Below, one piece after another: positions 1 to 10,800 of a stretch of DNA of 64,000 nt (the first letter of the stretch is position 1; each line of letters opens with the position of its first letter). The DNA is from Auanema rhodensis (Eukaryota > Nematoda > Chromadorea > Rhabditida > Rhabditidae). Under the pieces are notes generated by a model. It had not been told where the DNA came from. It searched no databases and worked only from the letters and a program-made list of their open reading frames with translations. The stretch lies in the NCBI GenBank assembly GCA_964057225.1, contig OZ059900.1, forward strand, positions 22,087,638 through 22,151,637. The letters are read 5' to 3'. The position numbers and the translations under genes are program-made.

Positions 1-119
1 CGTGAAAGTGGAACTAGACGTTGTACGAACAATTTTGAGCTAGGTTTCATTGACATTGCATGAGTTTGAACACATGAAATCGTAAGTCAAAACCTTGTTT
101 ACAGCGAAATTTCCAAAAA

Positions 120-131
120 CTGGTTTTCCAG
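120..131. repeat. Short hairpin, CTGG-TTTT-CCAG
   Basis: A perfect four-base-pair stem (120-123 with 128-131) closes a TTTT loop. It recurs in every monomer, and I saw no substitution in it in any copy. The flanks AAAAAC and GTTTTC add partial dyad symmetry. Whether it extrudes or binds a protein is unknown; short inverted repeats are common in satellite DNA. Confidence 0.75.
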
Positions 132-134
132 CAT

Positions 135-140
135 AATAAA
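135..140 (+). other. AATAAA hexamer, once per monomer
   Basis: The canonical polyadenylation hexamer occurs once on the + strand of every monomer. In AT-rich DNA this can be chance. If the array were transcribed in this direction it could give repeated 3'-end processing sites, but nothing in the sequence shows transcription. Confidence 0.3.
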
Positions 141-141
141 A

Positions 142-159
142 TATTTCTCATGGGAAATA
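142..159. repeat. Near-perfect 18-bp palindrome centred on CATG
   Basis: Positions 142-150 (TATTTCTCA) pair with 151-159 (TGGGAAATA), with one G-T mismatch between 148 and 153. In the subfamily with 153A (M28, M35, M47, M55, M60, M61, M67, M68) the palindrome is perfect over all 18 bases, for example at 9376-9393. In a second subfamily 153A is joined by 147T (M95, M105, M130, M150, M162, M172), which moves the single mismatch to the 147-154 pair. Symmetry of this kind could be a dimer-binding site or a cruciform seed; that is inference. Confidence 0.8.
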
Positions 160-183
160 CTGTGTTTTTGTATTTTTCTAGTG

Positions 184-226
184 TTCAGCATGTAAAATGC
201 TTCATTTTAGTATGTAACACGCTGAA
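184..226. repeat. Inverted repeat, 10-bp arms with one mismatch, enclosing a second small inverted repeat
   Basis: The left arm TTCAGCATGT (184-193) is the reverse complement of the right arm ACACGCTGAA (217-226) at 9 of 10 positions. Overlapping the left arm, AGCAT (187-191) pairs with ATGCT (197-201) across a five-base spacer, so two alternative foldings compete. The 225T variant (M139, M140, M143, M144, M155, M167, M179, M180) breaks the right arm. Variable positions 203, 206, 208 and 209 all fall in the spacer. Confidence 0.65.
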
Positions 227-245
227 ATTCGTTGCATTTGACGAC

Positions 246-267
246 TCATATGAACAAAAATCGATTT
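246..267. repeat. Two adjacent perfect palindromes in an invariant stretch
   Basis: TCATATGA (246-253) and AAATCGATTT (258-267) are perfect 8-bp and 10-bp palindromes four bases apart. They lie in the stretch 246-280, where I found no substitution in any complete monomer by eye, while the bases just outside (245 and 281) are both variable. The stretch contains NdeI-type CATATG and ClaI-type ATCGAT sites once per monomer, which would make either digest give a 342-bp ladder. Confidence 0.7.
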
Positions 268-286
268 AATCAATATTAGCCATAAG

Positions 287-296
287 GGGCGTGCCC
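287..296. repeat. GC-rich inverted repeat GGGC-GT-GCCC
   Basis: This is the only clearly GC-rich patch of the monomer. The four-base arms 287-290 and 293-296 are separated by GT. The 290T variant (for example M64, M72, M83, M99, M109, M114, M116, M119, M121, M123) weakens the last pair and removes a CpG, as expected of a CpG-to-TpG transition. Confidence 0.65.
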
Positions 297-333
297 TCAG
301 AATATGCTAATTTCCTTAATTTTCTAACCCCTG

Positions 334-340
334 TTTTTTT
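334..340 (+). repeat. T7 tract, the only length-variable site of the monomer
   Basis: Seven T residues close the unit just before GTCGTGAAAG. The tract has eight T in M37, M57, M111, M135, M150, M162 and M172 and six in M81; all other monomers seen have seven. The M37/M57 pair and the M135/M150/M162/M172 set sit at equivalent places in duplicated blocks, so their length was probably inherited rather than arising independently or from sequencing error. Repeated T-tracts may bend DNA or exclude nucleosomes; this is inference. Confidence 0.85.
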
Positions 341-1368
341 GTCGTGAAAGTGGAACTAGACGTTGTACGAACAATTTTGAGCTAGGTTTCATTGACATTG
401 CATGAGTTTGAACACATGAAATCGTAAGTCAAAACCTTGTTTACAGCGAAATTTCCAAAAACTGGTTTTCCAGCATAATAAAATATTTCTCATGGGAAAT
501 ACTGTGTTTTTGTATTTTTCTAGTGTTCAGCATGTAAAATGCTTCATTTTAGTATGTAACACGCTGAAATTCGTTGCATTCGACGACTCATATGAACAAA
601 AATCGATTTAATCAATATTAGCCATAAGGGGCGTGCCCTCAGAATATGCTAATTTCCTTAATTTTCTAACCCCTGTTTTTTTGTCGTGAAAGTGGAACTA
701 CACGTTGTACGAACAATTTTGAGCTAGGTTTCATTGACATTGCATGAGTTTGAACACATGAAATCGTAAGTCAAAACCTTGTTTACAGCGAAATTTCCAA
801 AAACTGGTTTTCCAGCATAATAAAATATTTCTCATGGGAAATACTGTGTTTTCGTATTTTTCTAGTGTTCAGCATGTAAAATGCTTCATTTTAGTATGTA
901 ACACGCTGAAATTCGTTGCATTTGACGAATCATATGAACAAAAATCGATTTAATCAATATTAGCCATAAGGGGCGTGCCCTCAGAATATGCTAATTTCCT
1001 TAATTTTCTAACCCCTGTTTTTTTGTCGTGAAAGTGGAACTAGACGTTGTACGAACAATTTTGAGCTAGGTTTCATTGACATTGCATGAGTTTGAACACA
1101 TGAAATCGTAAGTCAAAACCTTGTTTACAGCGAAATTTCCAAAAACTGGTTTTCCAGCATAATAAAATATTTCTCATGGGAAATACTGTGTTTTTGTATT
1201 TTACTAGTGTTCAGCATGTAAAATGCTTCATTTTAGTATGTAACACGCTGAAATTCGTTGCATTTGACGACTCATATGAACAAAAATCGATTTAATCAAT
1301 ATTAGCCATAAGGGGCGTGCCCTCAGAATATGCTAATTTCCTTAATTTTCTAACCCCTGTTTTTTTGT

Positions 1369-2394
1369 CGTGAAAGTGGAACTAGACGTTGTACGAACAA
1401 TTTTGAGCTAGGTTTCATTGACATTGCATGAGTTTGAACACATGAAATCGTAAGTCAAAACCTTGTTTACAGCGAAATTTCCAAAAACTGGTTTTCCAGC
1501 ATAATAAAATATTTCTCATGGGAAATACTGTGTTTTTGTATTTTTCTAGTGTTCAGCATGTAAAATGCTTCATTTTAGTATGTAACACGCTGAAATTCGT
1601 TGCATTTGACGACTCATATGAACAAAAATCGATTTAATCAATATTAGCCATAAGGGGCGTGCCCTCAGAATATGCTAATTTCCTTAATTTTCTAACCTCT
1701 GTTTTTTTGTCGTGAAAGTGGAACTAAACGTTGTACGAACAATTTTGAGCTAGGTTTCATTGACATTGCATGAGTTTGAACACATGAAATCGTAAGTCAA
1801 AACCTTGTTTACAGCGAAATTTCCAAAAACTGGTTTTCCAGCATAATAAAATATTTCTCATGGGAAATACTGTGTTTTTGTATTTTTCTAGTGTTCAGCA
1901 TGTAAAATGCTTCATATTAGTATGTAACACGCTGAAATTCGTTGCATTTGACGACTCATATGAACAAAAATCGATTTAATCAATATTAGCCATAAGGGGC
2001 GTGCCCTCAGAATATGCTAATTTCCTTAATTTTCTAACCTCTGTTTTTTTGTCGTGAAAGTGGAACTAAACGTTGTACGAACAATTTTGAGCTAGGTTTC
2101 ATTGACATTGCATGAGTTTGAACACATGAAATCGTAAGTCAAAACCTTGTTTACAGCGAAATTTCCAAAAACTGGTTTTCCAGCATAATAAAATATTTCT
2201 CATGGGAAATACTGTGTTTTTGTTTTTTTCTAGTGTTCAGCATGTAAAATGCTTTATTTTAGTATGTAACACGCTGAAATTCGTTGCATTTGACGAATCA
2301 TATGAACAAAAATCGATTTAATCAATATTAGCCATAAGGGGCGTGCCCTCAGAATATGCTAATTTCCTTAATTTTCTAACCCCTGTTTTTTTGT
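1369..2394 (+). repeat. Three-monomer HOR, diverged copy 1 (M5-M7)
   Basis: The monomers carry 330T (M5), 17A+206A+330T (M6) and 17A+172T+203T+245A (M7). The layout matches the next two copies but lacks 177A in the first monomer and has 17A instead of 43A in the third. It is probably a partly converted member of the same three-monomer series. Confidence 0.7.
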
Positions 2395-3420
2395 CGTGAA
2401 AGTGGAACTAGACGTTGTACGAACAATTTTGAGCTAGGTTTCATTGACATTGCATGAGTTTGAACACATGAAATCGTAAGTCAAAACCTTGTTTACAGCG
2501 AAATTTCCAAAAACTGGTTTTCCAGCATAATAAAATATTTCTCATGGGAAATACTGTGTTTTTGTATTTTACTAGTGTTCAGCATGTAAAATGCTTCATT
2601 TTAGTATGTAACACGCTGAAATTCGTTGCATTTGACGACTCATATGAACAAAAATCGATTTAATCAATATTAGCCATAAGGGGCGTGCCCTCAGAATATG
2701 CTAATTTCCTTAATTTTCTAACCTCTGTTTTTTTGTCGTGAAAGTGGAACTAAACGTTGTACGAACAATTTTGAGCTAGGTTTCATTGACATTGCATGAG
2801 TTTGAACACATGAAATCGTAAGTCAAAACCTTGTTTACAGCGAAATTTCCAAAAACTGGTTTTCCAGCATAATAAAATATTTCTCATGGGAAATACTGTG
2901 TTTTTGTATTTTTCTAGTGTTCAGCATGTAAAATGCTTCATATTAGTATGTAACACGCTGAAATTCGTTGCATTTGACGACTCATATGAACAAAAATCGA
3001 TTTAATCAATATTAGCCATAAGGGGCGTGCCCTCAGAATATGCTAATTTCCTTAATTTTCTAACCCCTGTTTTTTTGTCGTGAAAGTGGAACTAGACGTT
3101 GTACGAACAATTTTGAGCTAAGTTTCATTGACATTGCATGAGTTTGAACACATGAAATCGTAAGTCAAAACCTTGTTTACAGCGAAATTTCCAAAAACTG
3201 GTTTTCCAGCATAATAAAATATTTCTCATGGGAAATACTGTGTTTTTGTTTTTTTCTAGTGTTCAGCATGTAAAATGCTTCATTTTAGTATGTAACACGC
3301 TGAAATTCGTTGCATTTGACGAATCATATGAACAAAAATCGATTTAATCAATATTAGCCATAAGGGGCGTGCCCTCAGAATATGCTAATTTCCTTAATTT
3401 TCTAACCCCTGTTTTTTTGT
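2395..3420 (+). repeat. Three-monomer HOR, copy 2 (M8-M10)
   Basis: The unit is 1026 bp: 177A+330T (M8), 17A+206A (M9), 43A+172T+245A (M10). It matches the next copy at every diagnostic position I compared. Such near-identity of adjacent multi-monomer units, with clear differences between monomers inside the unit, is the definition of higher-order structure and implies duplication of the three-monomer block as a whole. Confidence 0.85.
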
Positions 3421-4446
3421 CGTGAAAGTGGAACTAGACGTTGTACGAACAATTTTGAGCTAGGTTTCATTGACATTGCATGAGTTTGAACACATGAAAT
3501 CGTAAGTCAAAACCTTGTTTACAGCGAAATTTCCAAAAACTGGTTTTCCAGCATAATAAAATATTTCTCATGGGAAATACTGTGTTTTTGTATTTTACTA
3601 GTGTTCAGCATGTAAAATGCTTCATTTTAGTATGTAACACGCTGAAATTCGTTGCATTTGACGACTCATATGAACAAAAATCGATTTAATCAATATTAGC
3701 CATAAGGGGCGTGCCCTCAGAATATGCTAATTTCCTTAATTTTCTAACCTCTGTTTTTTTGTCGTGAAAGTGGAACTAAACGTTGTACGAACAATTTTGA
3801 GCTAGGTTTCATTGACATTGCATGAGTTTGAACACATGAAATCGTAAGTCAAAACCTTGTTTACAGCGAAATTTCCAAAAACTGGTTTTCCAGCATAATA
3901 AAATATTTCTCATGGGAAATACTGTGTTTTTGTATTTTTCTAGTGTTCAGCATGTAAAATGCTTCATATTAGTATGTAACACGCTGAAATTCGTTGCATT
4001 TGACGACTCATATGAACAAAAATCGATTTAATCAATATTAGCCATAAGGGGCGTGCCCTCAGAATATGCTAATTTCCTTAATTTTCTAACCCCTGTTTTT
4101 TTGTCGTGAAAGTGGAACTAGACGTTGTACGAACAATTTTGAGCTAAGTTTCATTGACATTGCATGAGTTTGAACACATGAAATCGTAAGTCAAAACCTT
4201 GTTTACAGCGAAATTTCCAAAAACTGGTTTTCCAGCATAATAAAATATTTCTCATGGGAAATACTGTGTTTTTGTTTTTTTCTAGTGTTCAGCATGTAAA
4301 ATGCTTCATTTTAGTATGTAACACGCTGAAATTCGTTGCATTTGACGAATCATATGAACAAAAATCGATTTAATCAATATTAGCCATAAGGGGCGTGCCC
4401 TCAGAATATGCTAATTTCCTTAATTTTCTAACCCCTGTTTTTTTGT
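3421..4446 (+). repeat. Three-monomer HOR, copy 3 (M11-M13)
   Basis: The variant order repeats copy 2: 177A+330T, 17A+206A, 43A+172T+245A. The next monomer, M14 (4447-4788), begins a further unit with 177A but lacks 330T, so the series stops there. The same 17A+206A, 177A, 43A+172T+245A types reappear at 14366-15391, linking this HOR to the later segmental duplication. Confidence 0.85.
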
Positions 4447-5472
4447 CGTGAAAGTGGAACTAGACGTTGTACGAACAATTTTGAGCTAGGTTTCATTGAC
4501 ATTGCATGAGTTTGAACACATGAAATCGTAAGTCAAAACCTTGTTTACAGCGAAATTTCCAAAAACTGGTTTTCCAGCATAATAAAATATTTCTCATGGG
4601 AAATACTGTGTTTTTGTATTTTACTAGTGTTCAGCATGTAAAATGCTTCATTTTAGTATGTAACACGCTGAAATTCGTTGCATTTGACGACTCATATGAA
4701 CAAAAATCGATTTAATCAATATTAGCCATAAGGGGCGTGCCCTCAGAATATGCTAATTTCCTTAATTTTCTAACCCCTGTTTTTTTGTCGTGAAAGTGGA
4801 ACTAGACGTTGTACGAACAATTTTGAGCTAGGTTTCATTGACATTGCATGAGTTTGAACACATGAAATCGTAAGTCAAAACCTTGTTTACAGCGAAATTT
4901 CCAAAAACTGGTTTTCCAGCATAATAAAATATTTCTCATGGGAAATACTGTGTTTTTGTATTTTTCTAGTGTTCAGCATGTAAAATGCTTCATTTTAGTA
5001 TGTAACACGCTGAAATTCGTTGCATTTGACGACTCATATGAACAAAAATCGATTTAATCAATATTAGCCATAAGGGGCGTGCCCTCAGAATATGCTAATT
5101 TCCTTAATTTTCTAACCCCTGTTTTTTTGTCGTGAAAGTGGAACTAGACGTTGTACGAACAATTTTGAGCTAGGTTTCATTGACATTGCATGAGTTTGAA
5201 CACATGAAATCGTAAGTCAAAACCTTGTTTACAGCGAAATTTCCAAAAACTGGTTTTCCAGCATAATAAAATATTTCTCATGGGAAATACTGTGTTTTTG
5301 TATTTTACTAGTGTTCAGCATGTAAAATGCTTCATTTTAGTATGTAACACGCTGAAATTCGTTGCATTTGACGACTCATATGAACAAAAATCGATTTAAT
5401 CAATATTAGCCATAAGGGGCGTGCCCTCAGAATATGCTAATTTCCTTAATTTTCTAACCCCTGTTTTTTTGT

Positions 5473-6840
5473 CGTGAAAGTGGAACTAGACGTTGTACGA
5501 ACAATTTTGAGCTAGGTTTCATTGACATTGCATGAGTTTGAACACATGAAATCGTAAGTCAAAACCTTGTTTACAGCGAAATTTCCAAAAACTGGTTTTC
5601 CAGCATAATAAAATATTTCTCATGGGAAATACTGTGTTTTTGTATTTTTCTAGTGTTCAGCATGTAAAATGCTTCATTTTAGTATGTAACACGCTGAAAT
5701 TCGTTGCATTTGACGACTCATATGAACAAAAATCGATTTAATCAATATTAGCCATAAGGGGCGTGCCCTCAGAATATGCTAATTTCCTTAATTTTCTAAC
5801 CTCTGTTTTTTTGTCGTGAAAGTGGAACTAAACGTTGTACGAACAATTTTGAGCTAGGTTTCATTGACATTGCATGAGTTTGAACACATGAAATCGTAAG
5901 TCAAAACCTTGTTTACAGCGAAATTTCCAAAAACTGGTTTTCCAGCATAATAAAATATTTCTCATGGGAAATACTGTGTTTTTGTATTTTTCTAGTGTTC
6001 AGCATGTAAAATGCTTCATATTAGTATGTAACACGCTGAAATTCGTTGCATTTGACGACTCATATGAACAAAAATCGATTTAATCAATATTAGCCATAAG
6101 GGGCGTGCCCTCAGAATATGCTAATTTCCTTAATTTTCTAACCCCTGTTTTTTTGTCGTGAAAGTGGAACTAGACGTTGTACGAACAATTTTGAGCTAGG
6201 TTTCATTGACATTGCATGAGTTTGAACACATGAAATCGTAAGTCAAAACCTTGTTTACAGCGAAATTTCCAAAAACTGGTTTTCCAGCATAATAAAATAT
6301 TTCTCATGGGAAATACTGTGTTTTTGTATTTTACTAGTGTTCAGCATGTAAAATGCTTCATTTTAGTATGTAACACGCTGAAATTCGTTGCATTTGACGA
6401 ATCATATGAACAAAAATCGATTTAATCAATATTAGCCATAAGGGGCGTGCCCTCAGAATATGCTAATTTCCTTAATTTTCTAACCCCTGTTTTTTTGTCG
6501 TGAAAGTGGAACTAGACGTTGTACGAACAATTTTGAGCTAGGTTTCATTGACATTGCATGAGTTTGAACACATGAAATCGTAAGTCAAAACCTTGTTTAC
6601 AGCGAAATTTCCAAAAACTGGTTTTCCAGCATAATAAAATATTTCTCATGGGAAATACTGTGTTTTTGTATTTTACTAGTGTTCAGCATGTAAAATGCTT
6701 CATTTTAGTATGTAACACGCTGAAATTCGTTGCATTTGACGACTCATATGAACAAAAATCGATTTAATCAATATTAGCCATAAGGGGCGTGCCCTCAGAA
6801 TATGCTAATTTCCTTAATTTTCTAACCCCTGTTTTTTTGT
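5473..6840 (+). repeat. Duplicated four-monomer segment, copy 1 (M17-M20)
   Basis: The order is consensus+330T, 17A+206A, 177A+245A, 177A. It recurs seven monomers (2394 bp) to the right at 7867-9234 with the same diagnostic states. The third monomer (M19) combines 177A with 245A, states otherwise found in separate adjacent monomers, and looks chimeric. Confidence 0.8.
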
Positions 6841-7866
6841 CGTGAAAGTGGAACTAGACGTTGTACGAACAATTTTGAGCTAGGTTTCATTGACATTGCA
6901 TGAGTTTGAACACATGAAATCGTAAGTCAAAACCTTGTTTACAGCGAAATTTCCAAAAACTGGTTTTCCAGCATAATAAAATATTTCTCATGGGAAATAC
7001 TGTGTTTTTGTATTTTACTAGTGTTCAGCATGTAAAATGCTTCATTTTAGTATGTAACACGCTGAAATTCGTTGCATTTGACGACTCATATGAACAAAAA
7101 TCGATTTAATCAATATTAGCCATAAGGGGCGTGCCCTCAGAATATGCTAATTTCCTTAATTTTCTAACCCCTGTTTTTTTGTCGTGAAAGTGGAACTAGA
7201 CGTTGTACGAACAATTTTGAGCTAGGTTTCATTGACATTGCATGAGTTTGAACACATGAAATCGTAAGTCAAAACCTTGTTTACAGCGAAATTTCCAAAA
7301 ACTGGTTTTCCAGCATAATAAAATATTTCTCATGGGAAATACTGTGTTTTTGTATTTTACTAGTGTTCAGCATGTAAAATGCTTCATTTTAGTATGTAAC
7401 ACGCTGAAATTCGTTGCATTTGACGACTCATATGAACAAAAATCGATTTAATCAATATTAGCCATAAGGGGCGTGCCCTCAGAATATGCTAATTTCCTTA
7501 ATTTTCTAACCCCTGTTTTTTTGTCGTGAAAGTGGAACTAGACGTTGTACGAACAATTTTGAGCTAGGTTTCATTGACATTGCATGAGTTTGAACACATG
7601 AAATCGTAAGTCAAAACCTTGTTTACAGCGAAATTTCCAAAAACTGGTTTTCCAGCATAATAAAATATTTCTCATGGGAAATACTGTGTTTTTGTATTTT
7701 ACTAGTGTTCAGCATGTAAAATGCTTCATTTTAGTATGTAACACGCTGAAATTCGTTGCATTTGACGACTCATATGAACAAAAATCGATTTAATCAATAT
7801 TAGCCATAAGGGGCGTGCCCTCAGAATATGCTAATTTCCTTAATTTTCTAACCCCTGTTTTTTTGT
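6157..7866 (+). repeat. Run of five 177A monomers (M19-M23)
   Basis: M19 has 177A+245A, and M20 to M23 have only 177A and appear identical to one another. Elsewhere 177A monomers stand alone among other types, so this run suggests local single-monomer amplification. It explains why the flanking four-monomer segments lie seven monomers apart. Confidence 0.75.
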
Positions 7867-10800
7867 CGTGAAAGTGGAACTAGACGTTGTACGAACAATT
7901 TTGAGCTAGGTTTCATTGACATTGCATGAGTTTGAACACATGAAATCGTAAGTCAAAACCTTGTTTACAGCGAAATTTCCAAAAACTGGTTTTCCAGCAT
8001 AATAAAATATTTCTCATGGGAAATACTGTGTTTTTGTATTTTTCTAGTGTTCAGCATGTAAAATGCTTCATTTTAGTATGTAACACGCTGAAATTCGTTG
8101 CATTTGACGACTCATATGAACAAAAATCGATTTAATCAATATTAGCCATAAGGGGCGTGCCCTCAGAATATGCTAATTTCCTTAATTTTCTAACCTCTGT
8201 TTTTTTGTCGTGAAAGTGGAACTAAACGTTGTACGAACAATTTTGAGCTAGGTTTCATTGACATTGCATGAGTTTGAACACATGAAATCGTAAGTCAAAA
8301 CCTTGTTTACAGCGAAATTTCCAAAAACTGGTTTTCCAGCATAATAAAATATTTCTCATGGGAAATACTGTGTTTTTGTATTTTTCTAGTGTTCAGCATG
8401 TAAAATGCTTCATATTAGTATGTAACACGCTGAAATTCGTTGCATTTGACGACTCATATGAACAAAAATCGATTTAATCAATATTAGCCATAAGGGGCGT
8501 GCCCTCAGAATATGCTAATTTCCTTAATTTTCTAACCCCTGTTTTTTTGTCGTGAAAGTGGAACTAGACGTTGTACGAACAATTTTGAGCTAGGTTTCAT
8601 TGACATTGCATGAGTTTGAACACATGAAATCGTAAGTCAAAACCTTGTTTACAGCGAAATTTCCAAAAACTGGTTTTCCAGCATAATAAAATATTTCTCA
8701 TGGGAAATACTGTGTTTTTGTATTTTACTAGTGTTCAGCATGTAAAATGCTTCATTTTAGTATGTAACACGCTGAAATTCGTTGCATTTGACGAATCATA
8801 TGAACAAAAATCGATTTAATCAATATTAGCCATAAGGGGCGTGCCCTCAGAATATGCTAATTTCCTTAATTTTCTAACCCCTGTTTTTTTGTCGTGAAAG
8901 TGGAACTAGACGTTGTACGAACAATTTTGAGCTAGGTTTCATTGACATTGCATGAGTTTGAACACATGAAATCGTAAGTCAAAACCTTGTTTACAGCGAA
9001 ATTTCCAAAAACTGGTTTTCCAGCATAATAAAATATTTCTCATGGGAAATACTGTGTTTTTGTATTTTACTAGTGTTCAGCATGTAAAATGCTTCATTTT
9101 AGTATGTAACACGCTGAAATTCGTTGCATTTGACGACTCATATGAACAAAAATCGATTTAATCAATATTAGCCATAAGGGGCGTGCCCTCAGAATATGCT
9201 AATTTCCTTAATTTTCTAACCCCTGTTTTTTTGTCGTGAAAGTGGAACTAAACGTTGTACGAACAATTTTGAGCTAGGTTTCATTGACATTGCATGAGTT
9301 TGAACACATGAAATCGTAAGTCAAAACCTTGTTTACAGCGAAATTTCCAAAAACTGGTTTTCCAGCATAATAAAATATTTCTCATGAGAAATACTGTGTT
9401 TTTGTATTTTTCTAGTGTTCAGCATGTAAAATGCTTCATTTTAGTATGTAACACGCTGAAATTCGTTGCATTTGACGACTCATATGAACAAAAATCGATT
9501 TAATCAATATTAGCCATAAGGGGCGTGCCCTCAGAATATGCTAATTTCCTTAATTTTCTAACCCCTGTTTTTTTGTCGTGAAAGTGGAACTAGACGTTGT
9601 ACGAACAATTTTGAGCTAGGTTTCATTGACATTGCATGAGTTTGAACACATGAAATCGTAAGTCAAAACCTTGTTTACAGCGAAATTTCCAAAAACTGGT
9701 TTTCCAGCATAATAAAATATTTCTCATGGGAAATACTGTGTTTTTGTATTTTTCTAGTGTTCAGCATGTAAAATGCTTCATTTTAGTATGTAACACGCTG
9801 AAATTCGTTGCATTTGACGACTCATATGAACAAAAATCGATTTAATCAATATTAGCCATAAGGGGCGTGCCCTCAGAATATGCTAATTTCCTTAATTTTC
9901 TAACCCCTGTTTTTTTGTCGTGAAAGTGGAACTAGACGTTGTACGAACAATTTTGAGCTAGGTTTCATTGACATTGCATGAGTTTGAACACATGAAATCG
10001 TAAGTCAAAACCTTGTTTACAGCGAAATTTCCAAAAACTGGTTTTCCAGCATAATAAAATATTTCTCATGGGAAATACTGTGTTTTTGTATTTTTCTAGT
10101 GTTCAGCATGTAAAATGCTTCATTTTAGTATGTAACACGCTGAAATTCGTTGCATTCGACGACTCATATGAACAAAAATCGATTTAATCAATATTAGCCA
10201 TAAGGGGCGTGCCCTCAGAATATGCTAATTTCCTTAATTTTCTAACCCCTGTTTTTTTGTCGTGAAAGTGGAACTACACGTTGTACGAACAATTTTGAGC
10301 TAGGTTTCATTGACATTGCATGAGTTTGAACACATGAAATCGTAAGTCAAAACCTTGTTTACAGCGAAATTTCCAAAAACTGGTTTTCCAGCATAATAAA
10401 ATATTTCTCATGGGAAATACTGTGTTTTCGTAATTTTCTAGTGTTCAGCATGTAAAATGCTTCATTTTAGTATGTAACACGCTGAAATTCGTTGCATTTG
10501 ACGAATCATATGAACAAAAATCGATTTAATCAATATTAGCCATAAGGGGCGTGCCCTCAGAATATGCTAATTTCCTTAATTTTCTAACCCCTGTTTTTTT
10601 GTCGTGAAAGTGGAACTAGACGTTGTACGAACAATTTTGAGCTAGGTTTCATTGACATTGCATGAGTTTGAACACATGAAATCGTAAGTCAAAACCTTGT
10701 TTACAGCGAAATTTCCAAAAACTGGTTTTCCAGCATAATAAAATATTTCTCATGGGAAATACTGTGTTTTTGTATTTTACTAGTGTTCAGCATGTAAAAT

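Larger units (their letters stand above)
1..342 (+). repeat. Reference monomer (M1), consensus form
   Basis: M1 has the commonest base at every diagnostic position and is used as the coordinate frame: monomer position equals window position for this copy. The main variable positions are 17 (G; A or C), 18 (A; G), 27 (G; A), 43 (G; A or C), 64 (G; A), 88 (C; G), 147 (C; T), 153 (G; A), 169 (T; C), 172 (A; T), 177 (T; A), 203 (C; A), 206 (T; A), 208 (T; C), 209 (A; G), 225 (A; T), 234 (G; A), 239 (T; C), 245 (C; A), 281 (C; T), 290 (C; T), 311 (T; C), 330 (C; T) and 331 (C; T). The length is 342 = 3 x 114, so reading frame is kept from copy to copy, but all six frames hold stops: forward TGA at 3 and 61 and TAG at 41; reverse-strand stops at 14-16, 40-42 and 87-89. 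The phase start is arbitrary. Confidence 0.95.
1..1368 (+). repeat. Four-monomer motif M1-M4, first of three copies
   Basis: The variant order is consensus (M1), 239C (M2), 17C+169C+245A (M3), 177A (M4). The same order occurs at M29-M32 (9577-10944) and M48-M51 (16076-17443), where the third monomer also carries 173A. The M3 type without 173A is therefore likely the older form, and the other two copies share a later change. The block is cut by the left window edge, so it may be longer. Confidence 0.8.

Noticed and set aside
150-269. ATG-initiated open frame of 39 codons repeated in every monomer
   Set aside because: It ends at TAA 267-269, is far shorter than a typical gene, has no coding signature I can see, and its frame changes by frequent substitutions without regard to codon position. 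The 342-bp length keeps frame between copies, but stops in all six frames prevent any long protein.
287-340. GC-rich inverted repeat followed by T7 as a bacterial intrinsic terminator
   Set aside because: The stem is only four pairs and ends at 296, with the T-tract starting 38 bases later, so they cannot act as one terminator. A bacterial origin is also contradicted by the long satellite array.
1-342. Ancient dimer of two 171-bp half-units
   Set aside because: Comparing positions 1-171 with 172-342 gives only scattered short matches (for example the T-rich ends near 160-172 and 331-343, and TGAACA near 67 and 251 at a different offset). No consistent register was found by eye. A self-alignment of the consensus would settle it.
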